Below, piece by piece: positions 42,675-50,481 of a stretch of 64,000 nucleotides of DNA. Under the pieces are notes generated by a model. The model did no database searches. It saw nothing but the letters and a program-made list of their open reading frames with translations, and was not told where the DNA came from. Numbering within the stretch: position 1 is the first letter of the stretch; each line of letters begins with the position of its first letter. Source of the stretch: Desulfobacter latus (GTDB lineage: Bacteria; Desulfobacterota; Desulfobacteria; Desulfobacterales; Desulfobacteraceae); the NCBI RefSeq assembly GCF_013389365.1, contig NZ_JACADJ010000003.1, forward strand, positions 1-64,000, read 5' to 3'. The position numbers and the translations under genes are program-made.

Positions 42675-42991
42675 TTTGACAAAAACGTGTTTAAAAAACC
42701 TGTTTTATAGATACTTAAAAAATAACCTTTCAATACCTGATGTTTTTAAACTTTTTTTATTCAAGTTTTTAACATAAAAAAATAATAAAATAATAAATGA
42801 TATCATCATATTAACTTAGTTATAAACATTTTAACATTGATTATTATTATGATTATATTTTTTTAAAATAATATTTAAAATATTTATTTTGGAATAAAAA
42901 ATATACCGTCATTCCCAATTTCCAGTCTCTTGTTTCTTGTCTGGTAAACTGATATTAATTGCGAATTAAAATTTCTTTCAGGAAAACTAAA
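42675..42991. other. Very AT-rich spacer before prs
   Basis: Bases 42,700-42,900 are strongly AT-rich, with runs of A and T and many TTTTAAA and AATAAT blocks, and hold no gene. Such DNA often carries promoters or binds nucleoid proteins. The prs ribosome binding site AGGAAA lies at 42980-42985. A promoter for prs is expected here, but no single -35/-10 pair stands out in this composition. Confidence 0.5.
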
Positions 42992-43930
42992 ATGGCAGAT
43001 GATTTAAAAATATTTTCCGGTGGATCCAATTTAAATCTGGCAATGGAAATCTGTAAACATATCGGAATTCCTTTAAGCGCTATGAAAGTATCCCGGTTTT
43101 CAAATGACAATTTATTTGTTCAAATTAAGGAAAGTGTCAGGGAAGACGATGTATTCGTGGTCCAGTCTTTAACCACGCCTGTCAGTGATCACCTCATGGA
43201 ATTGATGCTTACCCTGGATGCCCTGCGCAGTGCTTCTGCCAAACGGATTACAGCTGTTATTCCCTATTATTCATATGCTCGGTCTGATAAAAAAGATGCG
43301 CCAAGAATTTCCATTGCTGCCCGTCTGGTGGCGGATCTTTTAAAAACAGCCGGGGCTGACCGGGTACTGACTATGGATCTGCATGCCGATGCCGTACACG
43401 GATTTTTCAGCATTCCAGTGGATCATTTAACAGCCATGCCCACAATCTGTGATTATTTTGCAGCACTCCTGGATCTGTCAAAGGTGGTGGTGGTGGCCAC
43501 GGATGCCGGCGGGGCTAAAAGAGCCGGCCGGTTTGCCCAACGTCTGGACACTTCCCTTGCCATTATTGATAAGCGTCGAATCAGCGATTCTAATGTTGAG
43601 CAAGGGCTGGTTGTGGGGAATGTAAAAGGGTTGGATGCCATTATTTTTGACGATGAAATATCCACAGGGGGAACCCTGGTGAGTACCGTTGAAACCTTGG
43701 AGCGGGCAGGTGCGGCCAAGGTTTATGTTGGTGCGACCCATCCGGTGCTTTGCGGCCGGGCCGTAGAAAATTTAAGTCAAATGTTTATATCTGAAATTGT
43801 CGTCACCAACACAGTGCATATTCCTTCGAAAAAGCGGTTTTCACAGCTTAAAACCTTGTCTGTGGCTCCGCTTTTTGCCCGGGCCGTTAAGCACATACAT
43901 ACCGGAGAAAGTGTATCAGCGCTTTTTTAG
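42992..43930 (+). CDS. prs: Ribose-phosphate pyrophosphokinase
   Basis: Prs makes PRPP from ribose 5-phosphate and ATP, feeding purine, pyrimidine, histidine and NAD synthesis. The 312-residue protein has the N-terminal LKIFSGGSNLNLAMEI, the SLTTPVSDHLMELMLTLDAL block, PYYSYARSDKKDAPR for ATP binding, DLHADAVHGFF, and the PRPP-binding signature IIFDDEISTGGT. Normal length. ATG 42992 was chosen over the upstream in-frame start at 42959 because it has AGGAAA seven bases before it and gives the usual MADDLKIFSG start. The stop codon abuts that of the convergent rsmA gene with no spacer. Confidence 0.96.
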   Translation: MADDLKIFSGGSNLNLAMEICKHIGIPLSAMKVSRFSNDNLFVQIKESVREDDVFVVQSLTTPVSDHLMELMLTLDALRSASAKRITAVIPYYSYARSDKKDAPRISIAARLVADLLKTAGADRVLTMDLHADAVHGFFSIPVDHLTAMPTICDYFAALLDLSKVVVVATDAGGAKRAGRFAQRLDTSLAIIDKRRISDSNVEQGLVVGNVKGLDAIIFDDEISTGGTLVSTVETLERAGAAKVYVGATHPVLCGRAVENLSQMFISEIVVTNTVHIPSKKRFSQLKTLSVAPLFARAVKHIHTGESVSALF

Positions 43931-44782
43931 TCATATTCTTTGAGTGATAAGCTTTCCTACTGCCCTTGAAAGGTCTATAAATTCCTGTACAGTTAGGGTT
44001 TCAGCCCGACGTGAAGAGTCAATGCCGGCGTTTTTAAGGGCAATACCCACAATTTTTTTCGTTAAACCCAGTTCTCCACCGGACATGGCATTGTGAAGCG
44101 TTTTTCTTCGTTTGGAAAATGCGGCCTTGATTACGCTGAATAGCAGTATTTCATCTTCTTTTCCCATGCCGTTGGTTTTAAAAAAATCAAAGCGTAAGAC
44201 CGTGGAGTCCACTTCCGGCCTGGGAAAAAAGTTATTGGGACGGATGTCTGTCACCCGGCTGATTTTTGATGCATACTGAACCACAGCAGAAAGTCTTGAA
44301 TAGTTTTTGGTGCCGGGTGGCGAAAGAAGACGTTCGGCCAGTTCCTTTTGAAACATCAAAAACGCATGTGTTATAACCTGGCGGATTGTAATCAACTGAA
44401 ACAGGATCTGAGATGAAATATTGTACGGCAGATTACCAATCACCACAAGTTTTTCTGTTCCTGCGATCTGCGCTATATTTGTTTTTAAAATATTCTGATT
44501 GATAATCGTAACATTGCAGATTCCTTCATCGGCCAGTTCCCTTTCAAGCAGAGGAATTATACGGCTGTCTTTTTCAACGGCCACAACCTGCTTGCAGGCC
44601 CTTGCCAAAGGCAGGGTGATTGCCCCCAACCCCGGACCGATTTCAAGTACGGTCGTTTCTTTATCAACCCCGGTTCTATCTACAATCATGCAGGCTGTCG
44701 CTGGATTGGACAAAAAATTTTGTCCCAACTCCTTTCCCGCATATAACCCGTTTTTCTTTAATAACTCCCCAGGATGTGTCAT
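43931..44782 (-). CDS. rsmA: 16S rRNA (adenine1518/1519-N6) dimethyltransferase
   Basis: RsmA (KsgA) dimethylates two adenines near the 3' end of 16S rRNA and acts as a late checkpoint in small-subunit assembly. The 283-residue protein has GQNFLSNP at the N-terminus, the SAM-binding EIGPGLGAIT, VAVEKDSR, the catalytic NLPYNISS and the C-terminal helical domain (SKRRKTLHN). Normal length and all motifs present. It is convergent with prs, and the two stop codons touch. Upstream it faces a 445-bp region containing a candidate small RNA on the opposite strand. Confidence 0.95.
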   Translation of the reverse strand: MTHPGELLKKNGLYAGKELGQNFLSNPATACMIVDRTGVDKETTVLEIGPGLGAITLPLARACKQVVAVEKDSRIIPLLERELADEGICNVTIINQNILKTNIAQIAGTEKLVVIGNLPYNISSQILFQLITIRQVITHAFLMFQKELAERLLSPPGTKNYSRLSAVVQYASKISRVTDIRPNNFFPRPEVDSTVLRFDFFKTNGMGKEDEILLFSVIKAAFSKRRKTLHNAMSGGELGLTKKIVGIALKNAGIDSSRRAETLTVQEFIDLSRAVGKLITQRI

Positions 44783-44978
44783 TTTTGCTCTTGTTCTCCC
44801 TTTTTTGGGCTGTTTATCACCAAAACACCGGTAGTTTTTCTTTGAATTTTCTAAACAGGTTATAGTTAAATTTTTAAGTAAATCATAGTCTTGTATTAAT
44901 TTCCATAAATTTTAAAAAAAATTATGGTCCCAACACGTTGCTGCCAAATATTTTTTTACTTATTTAGATGTGGTCTAC

Positions 44979-45014
44979 TTGACTTTGATAGACGTAAGAA
45001 GTAATTTCTAAAAT
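44979..45014 (+). promoter_or_regulatory. Promoter-like pair upstream of candidate RNA
   Basis: TTGACT (44979-44984) with a 17-base spacer to TAATTT (45002-45007), and TTGATA (44985-44990) with an 18-base spacer to TAAAAT (45009-45014), overlap. Either would start transcription near 45015-45022. Confidence 0.4.
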
Positions 45015-45019
45015 ATCAT

Positions 45020-45190
45020 ATTAAAAAAGCGGGTTGAGACAGAAAACAGCCCTTAAAAAATTACTATAACTATATAATAAATACGCATTGAACGGGATAT
45101 ACCGATATTTTTTAGGCCCATGATCGGAATAAACGCTCCCAAAATATGGTTTAGAATTTTGGGAGCGTTTATTTTGATTATGGGCCTTAA
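45020..45190 (+). ncRNA. Candidate small RNA or 5' leader ending in a terminator-like hairpin
   Basis: Between the promoter-like boxes and the 45228 gene lies a stretch of about 170 bases without an open frame that ends in an unusually strong hairpin (45114-45187). As rsmA is divergent, there is no upstream gene for this hairpin to terminate. It therefore either ends a small RNA or attenuates the transcript of the downstream gene. It matches no known RNA family I recognise. Confidence 0.35.
45114..45187 (+). terminator. Long terminator-like hairpin
   Basis: AAACGCTCCCAAAAT (45131-45145) pairs perfectly with ATTTTGGGAGCGTTT (45156-45170) around a 10-base loop. An outer pair AGGCCCAT (45114-45121) / ATGGGCCT (45180-45187) extends the structure. 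TTTATTTT follows the inner stem, so it could act as an intrinsic terminator on the plus strand. Confidence 0.7.
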
Positions 45191-45227
45191 GTCACGGTAA
45201 AAATTTAGTTTCAGGAAGGATTAATAC

Positions 45228-45593
45228 ATGGAACCTACAGAATTCAGCAATAATTGGGAGAACTTTATTAAAATGCTTCTCCGCCAACTGGATATTCCAA
45301 CGAAAGAAGATATTGCTAATATTCATAAAAGGCTTGACAAGCTAGAACAATTCATTTATCAGAATCATCCGTCGACCAAACAGAAACAGAAAAATAAAAG
45401 CCGGACACCAAGGAAAAAGAGTGCATCATCCATTGTGCTGAATATCATCGACAACCATCCGGAAGGCACTGATTTTAAAACCATTAAGGCGGCCACAGGT
45501 TTTAACGATAAAAAATTGAGAAATATCATTTTCAGGCTGGATAAAACAGACAAGATCGAACGGATCAGCCGTGGAATTTACAAAAGAATTTAG
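45228..45593 (+). CDS. Small winged-helix-like protein with N-terminal coiled coil
   Basis: The 121-residue protein has a predicted helix or coiled coil at 5-45 (LDIPTKEDIANIHKRLDKLE), a very basic linker at about 47-65 (QKQKNKSRTPRKKSA), and a C-terminal domain of about 55 residues (IVLNIIDNHPEGTDFKTIKA followed by IIFRLDKTDKIERISRGIYK) that looks like a winged helix. The N-terminal part recalls phasin or PHA-associated proteins (IPTKEDI..LHKRLD.LE). A DNA-binding regulator is the best guess; the function is unknown. A strong AGGAAGGA box lies seven bases before the ATG, and a large hairpin lies 41 bases upstream, which may control expression. Confidence 0.75.
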   Translation: MEPTEFSNNWENFIKMLLRQLDIPTKEDIANIHKRLDKLEQFIYQNHPSTKQKQKNKSRTPRKKSASSIVLNIIDNHPEGTDFKTIKAATGFNDKKLRNIIFRLDKTDKIERISRGIYKRI

Positions 45594-45634
45594 GGCCATG
45601 CCCTAAGATCGTTAAGGGAAAAATTTAAAAATAT

Positions 45635-48616
45635 ATGAATCAGACATTTACACCCGGGCAGGCCATCTGCGGCTACAGAATTCAACAGGTATCGCCCCTG
45701 CCTGCAATTAACGCCCATCTTATCCAACTGGTCCACGAGAAGACAAAAGCCGTCCACATTCACATTGCCAATGAAGATAAGGAAAATACGTTTGGGGTAT
45801 TTTTCAGGACCGTGCCCACGGATTCCACAGGGGTTGCCCATATTCTTGAGCATACCGTGCTGTGCGGGTCTGAAAAATACAAGGTCCGGGATCCTTTTTT
45901 TTCCATGCTCAAACGAAGTCTGTCCACCTTCATGAACGCATTCACCGCATCAGATTGGACCATGTATCCCTTTTCCACCCAGAATAAAAAAGATTACTAT
46001 AACCTGATGGATGTTTATCTGGATGCGGCGTTTTTTCCGGAGATTGATCATTTAAGCTTCAAGCAGGAAGGCCATCGGCTTGAATTGGAACCAGGGGAAA
46101 AGGGTGAACCGGAACTGGTATATAAAGGGGTGGTTTACAATGAAATGAAAGGTGCCATGTCCTCGCCCGGCCAGGTCATGTCCCGGGCGCTGCTTAAAGG
46201 GCTCTACCCGGACACCACTTATGCCAATAATTCCGGCGGAGACCCCGCCGACATTCCCAAACTCACCCACGAGGAACTTAAGACGTTTCACGCAAGGTAT
46301 TATCATCCGTCCAACAGTTATTTTTATACCTATGGAAATTTGCCCCTGGCAGAGAGCTTAAGCTTCATTGAAAAAAAGGTACTCTCCAGGTTTGATTTTC
46401 TTGAAATGGACACCCGGGTGCCTTCCCAGCCCCGGTGGCAGGCCCCTAAAGCCATGACCCAGGCATATGCTTACGCTGATACGGATAATATCGCCGCTAA
46501 ATATCAGGGGTGCCTGGCCTGGCTGACGCCTGATATTGCAGATCATTTTGAAGTGCTGGTGATGGCGGTGCTTGAACAGATTCTCCTTGGAAATTCCGCA
46601 TCACCCTTGAGAAAAGCGCTCATTGACAGCACCCTGGGTTCTGCCCTGTGCGATGGTACAGGATTTGATTCGGATAACCGGGATACCATGTTTGTCTGCG
46701 GGTTGAAAGATATTGAAGTCTCTGCAGTCCCCGAAGTGGAGAAAATAATTTTTAACACCCTTGAAACCCTTGTCGGTAAAGGAATTGATCAACATTTAAT
46801 AGATTCCGCCATCCACCAGATCGAATTTTCCCGCAAGGAGATCACCAATACACCATACCCGTACGGCATAAAACTGCTTGTGGGGGTTGCGTCGGTTATT
46901 GTTCATGAAGGTGATCCCGTAACCGCCATCAATATTGACGATGATTTGGAAAAACTGCAGGCAGAACTGGCTAAAGGCCCTTTCCTGGAAGGCCGAATTC
47001 GCCGGTATTTTTTGGATAATCCCCACAGACTGGTCTTTACCCTTGCCCCGGATAAAGATATTGAAACCCGCCAGGCGGAAAATGTACGCCTTGAACTTCA
47101 GAAAATACGAAAATCCCTAAGTGACGCAGAACTGGCGCAGATCAATAAAGATGCAGAAGCCCTGAAAAAACGTCAGGAAACAGAGGAAAACCTGGATGTT
47201 TTGCCTACCCTGGTCCTTGAAGACGTTCCCCCTGAAATTGAAATCGTTCATCCTGATACCATTAAGGGCATTACCTGCGCCACCGCTTTTGACAAGGCCA
47301 CTTCGGGCATCCTTTATTTTACCTGCCCGGTAGGTGCCGGAAACATTGCGCCGGATCTTTTTCCTCTGGTGCCGTTTTTCGCACGGGCCTTTCCAAATGC
47401 CGGCACAAAAAAATCGTCCTATGTGCAGATGGCCGAACGAATGGACCTTTATACCGGCGGTATTTCCATGGCGCCTTTTTCCGGTACCCACTTTAACCAG
47501 GCGGGTGACGGCCATTCCTTTCTGGCGTTGCAGGGAAAAGCGTTGGATCGGAATATTGACCATCTCTTTGATATGGTGGATGAATATATTAATGACAGTG
47601 GATTCAAAGACCACGACCGGCTCAAAAGCCTGATTTTACAATATCAGGCCGGTCTTGAAGCCGCCATTGTCGGATCCGGACACAGGTATGCCATCACCCT
47701 GTCTGCCAGACACCTGTCAACGGTTGCCGGCATTGATGAACTGTGGCATGGCATCGCCCAGTACACCCGGATCAAAGCGCTTACCGCCAGGGTGAATAAT
47801 GAAAAAACAGGTGCCCAGGCCCTGGCAGAATTGGAGAAAGACCTTTCTGCCATGGCTGCCGCCGTCATGAGGAAAGATAATTTTAAACCGGCTGTTATCG
47901 GGTCTGTTACCTCCATGGTCCAGGCCGATAAGCGTATTGAAAATATTTACGATAACCTGCCCAACGGCAGCAGTCAGGCCTTTTATACCCCCCGGATAAA
48001 AACCGATACCCTGCAGCCCTATGATGGCTGGATGACCAATACAACTGTCTCCTTTGTGGGACAATCCTTTAAAGCGGTGCGTATATCCCATGAAGACGCA
48101 CCGGCCCTGTCCGTTATTGCCAAGCTTTTGCGCGCCCTGTTTCTGCACCGGGAAATCAGGGAAAAAGGCGGGGCTTACGGCGGATTTGCCCTGTACAACA
48201 TGGAAGAGGGTATTTTTTCATTTGGCTCCTATCGTGATCCCCATATCAAACGAACCCTGGATGTTTACGCAGATGCCTGTGATTTTATCACCCAGGGACA
48301 GTTCACTGAAACAGACGTAAAAGAAGCCATACTTCAGGTCTGCTCTGACATTGATAAGCCGGAAACACCGGCACCTTCTGCCATGAAAGCGTTTTATCGC
48401 CAAATCACCAAATTATCCGATGAGATCCGTAAGGCATTCAAGGATGCCCTGCTGGGTATGGACAAGCAAAAGGTTGCGGAAACGGCAGGCCGGTATTTTT
48501 TCCGGGATGATGCTGCCAAGGGTATTTCCGTGATTTCTTCAAAATCGTTGCTGGAACAGGCCAACCAGGAACTGGAGGCAGAAGGGCGTAAACCGCTGAC
48601 CCTTTATAAAATATAG
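45635..48616 (+). CDS. M16C metalloprotease (insulinase / presequence-protease family)
   Basis: The 993-residue protein is a zinc metallopeptidase of the inverzincin type: HILEH (His69 to His73) provides two zinc ligands and the catalytic Glu72, and Glu170 in YNEMKGAMSSPGQVM is the third-ligand candidate. Four repeated M16 domains are expected in this length; the C-terminal half shows REIREKGGAYGG, the substrate-binding R/Y motif. The family (PreP, Cym1) degrades peptides inside a closed chamber. No signal peptide is visible, so it is probably cytoplasmic. It stands 41 bp after the winged-helix gene on the same strand and is followed by a palindromic repeat. Confidence 0.93.
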   Translation: MNQTFTPGQAICGYRIQQVSPLPAINAHLIQLVHEKTKAVHIHIANEDKENTFGVFFRTVPTDSTGVAHILEHTVLCGSEKYKVRDPFFSMLKRSLSTFMNAFTASDWTMYPFSTQNKKDYYNLMDVYLDAAFFPEIDHLSFKQEGHRLELEPGEKGEPELVYKGVVYNEMKGAMSSPGQVMSRALLKGLYPDTTYANNSGGDPADIPKLTHEELKTFHARYYHPSNSYFYTYGNLPLAESLSFIEKKVLSRFDFLEMDTRVPSQPRWQAPKAMTQAYAYADTDNIAAKYQGCLAWLTPDIADHFEVLVMAVLEQILLGNSASPLRKALIDSTLGSALCDGTGFDSDNRDTMFVCGLKDIEVSAVPEVEKIIFNTLETLVGKGIDQHLIDSAIHQIEFSRKEITNTPYPYGIKLLVGVASVIVHEGDPVTAINIDDDLEKLQAELAKGPFLEGRIRRYFLDNPHRLVFTLAPDKDIETRQAENVRLELQKIRKSLSDAELAQINKDAEALKKRQETEENLDVLPTLVLEDVPPEIEIVHPDTIKGITCATAFDKATSGILYFTCPVGAGNIAPDLFPLVPFFARAFPNAGTKKSSYVQMAERMDLYTGGISMAPFSGTHFNQAGDGHSFLALQGKALDRNIDHLFDMVDEYINDSGFKDHDRLKSLILQYQAGLEAAIVGSGHRYAITLSARHLSTVAGIDELWHGIAQYTRIKALTARVNNEKTGAQALAELEKDLSAMAAAVMRKDNFKPAVIGSVTSMVQADKRIENIYDNLPNGSSQAFYTPRIKTDTLQPYDGWMTNTTVSFVGQSFKAVRISHEDAPALSVIAKLLRALFLHREIREKGGAYGGFALYNMEEGIFSFGSYRDPHIKRTLDVYADACDFITQGQFTETDVKEAILQVCSDIDKPETPAPSAMKAFYRQITKLSDEIRKAFKDALLGMDKQKVAETAGRYFFRDDAAKGISVISSKSLLEQANQELEAEGRKPLTLYKI

Positions 48617-48627
48617 ATCGTTGGATG

Positions 48628-48745
48628 AACCACGGAAAAGCACGGAAAAAGTTTGATTACTGATCATCAAGTCCGGCAGTCACCAAAAGTATATATTGAG
48701 CGCTTTGCGCTCTAAATTTCAGTGTTTTCCGTGCCTTCCGTGGTT
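48628..48745. repeat. Palindromic repeat between convergent genes
   Basis: AACCACGGAAAAGCACGGAAAA (described in two parts: AACCACGGAA and AGCACGGAAAA) is matched inverted by TTTTCCGTGCC and TTCCGTGGTT. A small hairpin GAGCGCTTTGCGCTC lies inside at 48698-48712. The element lies between the convergent M16C protease and panG-like genes and may end both transcripts. Confidence 0.78.
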
Positions 48746-48770
48746 ATAAAAATAAGATGGAACGATCGTT

Positions 48771-49658
48771 TTACATGTTAAAAAGTTTGGATAATATTTG
48801 TTCCGCTTCTTCAGACAGTCCTTGCCCGGCTTTGGCAATATCCAGGGTATGAGCCCCCAGCAGGCGGTAAAGGTTTGAAAATTCAGGTGTTTTTTCGTCA
48901 ATGTCAACTATGTGCCGGGACACTGTTTCATGATCCCCCCGAACCACAGGGCCTGTCAGGGCACGGGTGCAACCCTTGGCGCTGATATTGGAAAGGGTGC
49001 CCTGGATCAAAGGCGAAAGAATTTCAAATGCCACATCTTCCCGAAGCCCTGTTTCCATTAAAAGAGTCAGGGCAAACCGCACCAGGGTTACAAGGTAGTT
49101 GGACGCAACCACAGCCGAGGCATGGTAAAGGGTTTTGGATTCCGTTGGGATGGCAAAGGCCTGAGCACCAAGGGCTGCAGCAATGTCCTTGCCCTGGGAA
49201 ACGGCATCGGGGTCCCCTTCAACAGATATGTTGATTCCTTCAAAGGGGCTTGCCTGTCCCGGTTCATAAAGGGTAAAGGACTGCAGGGGATGAATGGAGC
49301 CCACAACTGCCCCGGCCTGTTTTGCCTGGGTAAGAATTTCTGAAGAATGGGCCCCTGACATGTGAAAAACCATGGTTTCCGGTCCCAGGGCGTTTTGCTG
49401 GGCAAGATCACCGCAGATACGTTCTATTATGCCGTCAGGGGTGGTGATAAACACAATATCCCCGGCCCGGGCACAGTCAACAGCCGTATCAAACACCCTG
49501 CCGCACCCGGCAGCTGTTCTGGCGGCCTGGGCCGACGTCCTGCGCCTGCTGAAAAAACCTGCAGGTTCATACCCTCTTTTAAAGAGGAATGCGGCCAGAC
49601 AGATACCCACCCGTCCACAGCCGATCACGGAAAATTTACGTTTGGGCGTATTCATCAT
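48771..49658 (-). CDS. panG: Rossmann/DUF2520 protein, probable ketopantoate reductase (PanG-like)
   Basis: The 295-residue protein has an N-terminal NAD(P)-binding fold (FSVIGCGRVGICLAAFL, then GDIVFITTPDGIIERIC) and a C-terminal DUF2520 helical domain (about 150-285; YHASAVVASNYLVTLV). From memory, PanG, the alternative ketopantoate reductase described in Francisella, belongs to this Rossmann/DUF2520 group. The gene starts two bases after the stop of panB, whose product ketopantoate is the PanG substrate, so context supports the call. No panE was seen here. If not PanG, it would be an oxidoreductase of unknown substrate. Both domains look complete. Confidence 0.65.
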   Translation of the reverse strand: MMNTPKRKFSVIGCGRVGICLAAFLFKRGYEPAGFFSRRRTSAQAARTAAGCGRVFDTAVDCARAGDIVFITTPDGIIERICGDLAQQNALGPETMVFHMSGAHSSEILTQAKQAGAVVGSIHPLQSFTLYEPGQASPFEGINISVEGDPDAVSQGKDIAAALGAQAFAIPTESKTLYHASAVVASNYLVTLVRFALTLLMETGLREDVAFEILSPLIQGTLSNISAKGCTRALTGPVVRGDHETVSRHIVDIDEKTPEFSNLYRLLGAHTLDIAKAGQGLSEEAEQILSKLFNM

Positions 49659-49660
49659 TC

Positions 49661-50452
49661 TTATTTGTATTCATGTTCAGGGGAGGGAAAACGGCCCTCC
49701 TGAACCTCTTTAATATATTCATTGAGCCCCTGGGCAGCCAGCGCAGCGATGTTCACGTACTTTTTCACGAACTTGGGCATGAACCCGTCATTGATCCCCA
49801 GCATGTCGTGGAACACCAGGATCTGGCCGTCGCATAAGGGACCGGCGCCGATGCCGATGGTGGGAATGGACAGGGTCTGGGTAATTTTTTCAGCAATGGC
49901 AGAGGGAATACCTTCCAGAACCACGGAAAACGCCCCGGCTGCCTCAACGTCCCTGGCGTCTTTGAGCAGACGCTCTTCATCCCGCTGCACCTTGAATCCC
50001 CCCATCTGATGTACGGACTGGGGGGTCAGGCCAATGTGGGCCTGGACAGGTATCCCCGCCTTTGTCATGGCTGAAATGGCAGGACATACAGCAGCACCGC
50101 CTTCAAGTTTTACAGCGGTGGCATCGGCTTCCTTTAAAAACCGCCCGGCGTTTTCAACGGCCTTATCCAGACTGCTCTGGTAGGACATGAAGGGCATATC
50201 ACCCACCACCAGGGATCTTGTGCAGGCCCGGGTCACAAGTTTTGTATGATAAATCATCTCATCCATGGTCACGGGCAGGGTGGTGTCACGGCCCTGGACC
50301 GTCATGGCAACGGAATCGCCCACAAGGATAAGATCAATTCCGGCACGGTCCACCATGGCGGCAAAGGGATAGTCATAGGCAGTGAGGGCGGTGATTTTTT
50401 TGCCCTCTTGTTTCATTTTCATCAGGCTGGAAGTGGTTATTTTTTTGCTCAT
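49661..50452 (-). CDS. panB: 3-methyl-2-oxobutanoate hydroxymethyltransferase
   Basis: PanB transfers a hydroxymethyl group from methylenetetrahydrofolate to 2-oxoisovalerate, giving ketopantoate for coenzyme A synthesis. The 263-residue protein shows [32 protein letters not shown] with a metal-binding Asp, [35 protein letters not shown] and VVLEGIP, all hallmarks of the family. AGGAG lies seven bases before the ATG. It is the middle gene of a three-gene minus-strand operon, after the acyl-CoA synthetase (29 bp) and before the panG-like gene (2 bp). Confidence 0.96.
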   Translation of the reverse strand: MSKKITTSSLMKMKQEGKKITALTAYDYPFAAMVDRAGIDLILVGDSVAMTVQGRDTTLPVTMDEMIYHTKLVTRACTRSLVVGDMPFMSYQSSLDKAVENAGRFLKEADATAVKLEGGAAVCPAISAMTKAGIPVQAHIGLTPQSVHQMGGFKVQRDEERLLKDARDVEAAGAFSVVLEGIPSAIAEKITQTLSIPTIGIGAGPLCDGQILVFHDMLGINDGFMPKFVKKYVNIAALAAQGLNEYIKEVQEGRFPSPEHEYK

Positions 50453-50481
50453 GAATTTCTCCTGAGTTTAAGTTTATTATT

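Larger units (their letters stand above)
44783..45227. other. Divergent intergenic region with candidate RNA gene
   Basis: The left half is AT-rich and serves as upstream DNA for rsmA. The right half contains two overlapping promoter-like pairs on the plus strand, then about 100 bases of unknown function, then a strong hairpin at 45114-45187 and the ribosome binding site of the 45228 gene. No protein gene is supported. Confidence 0.5.
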
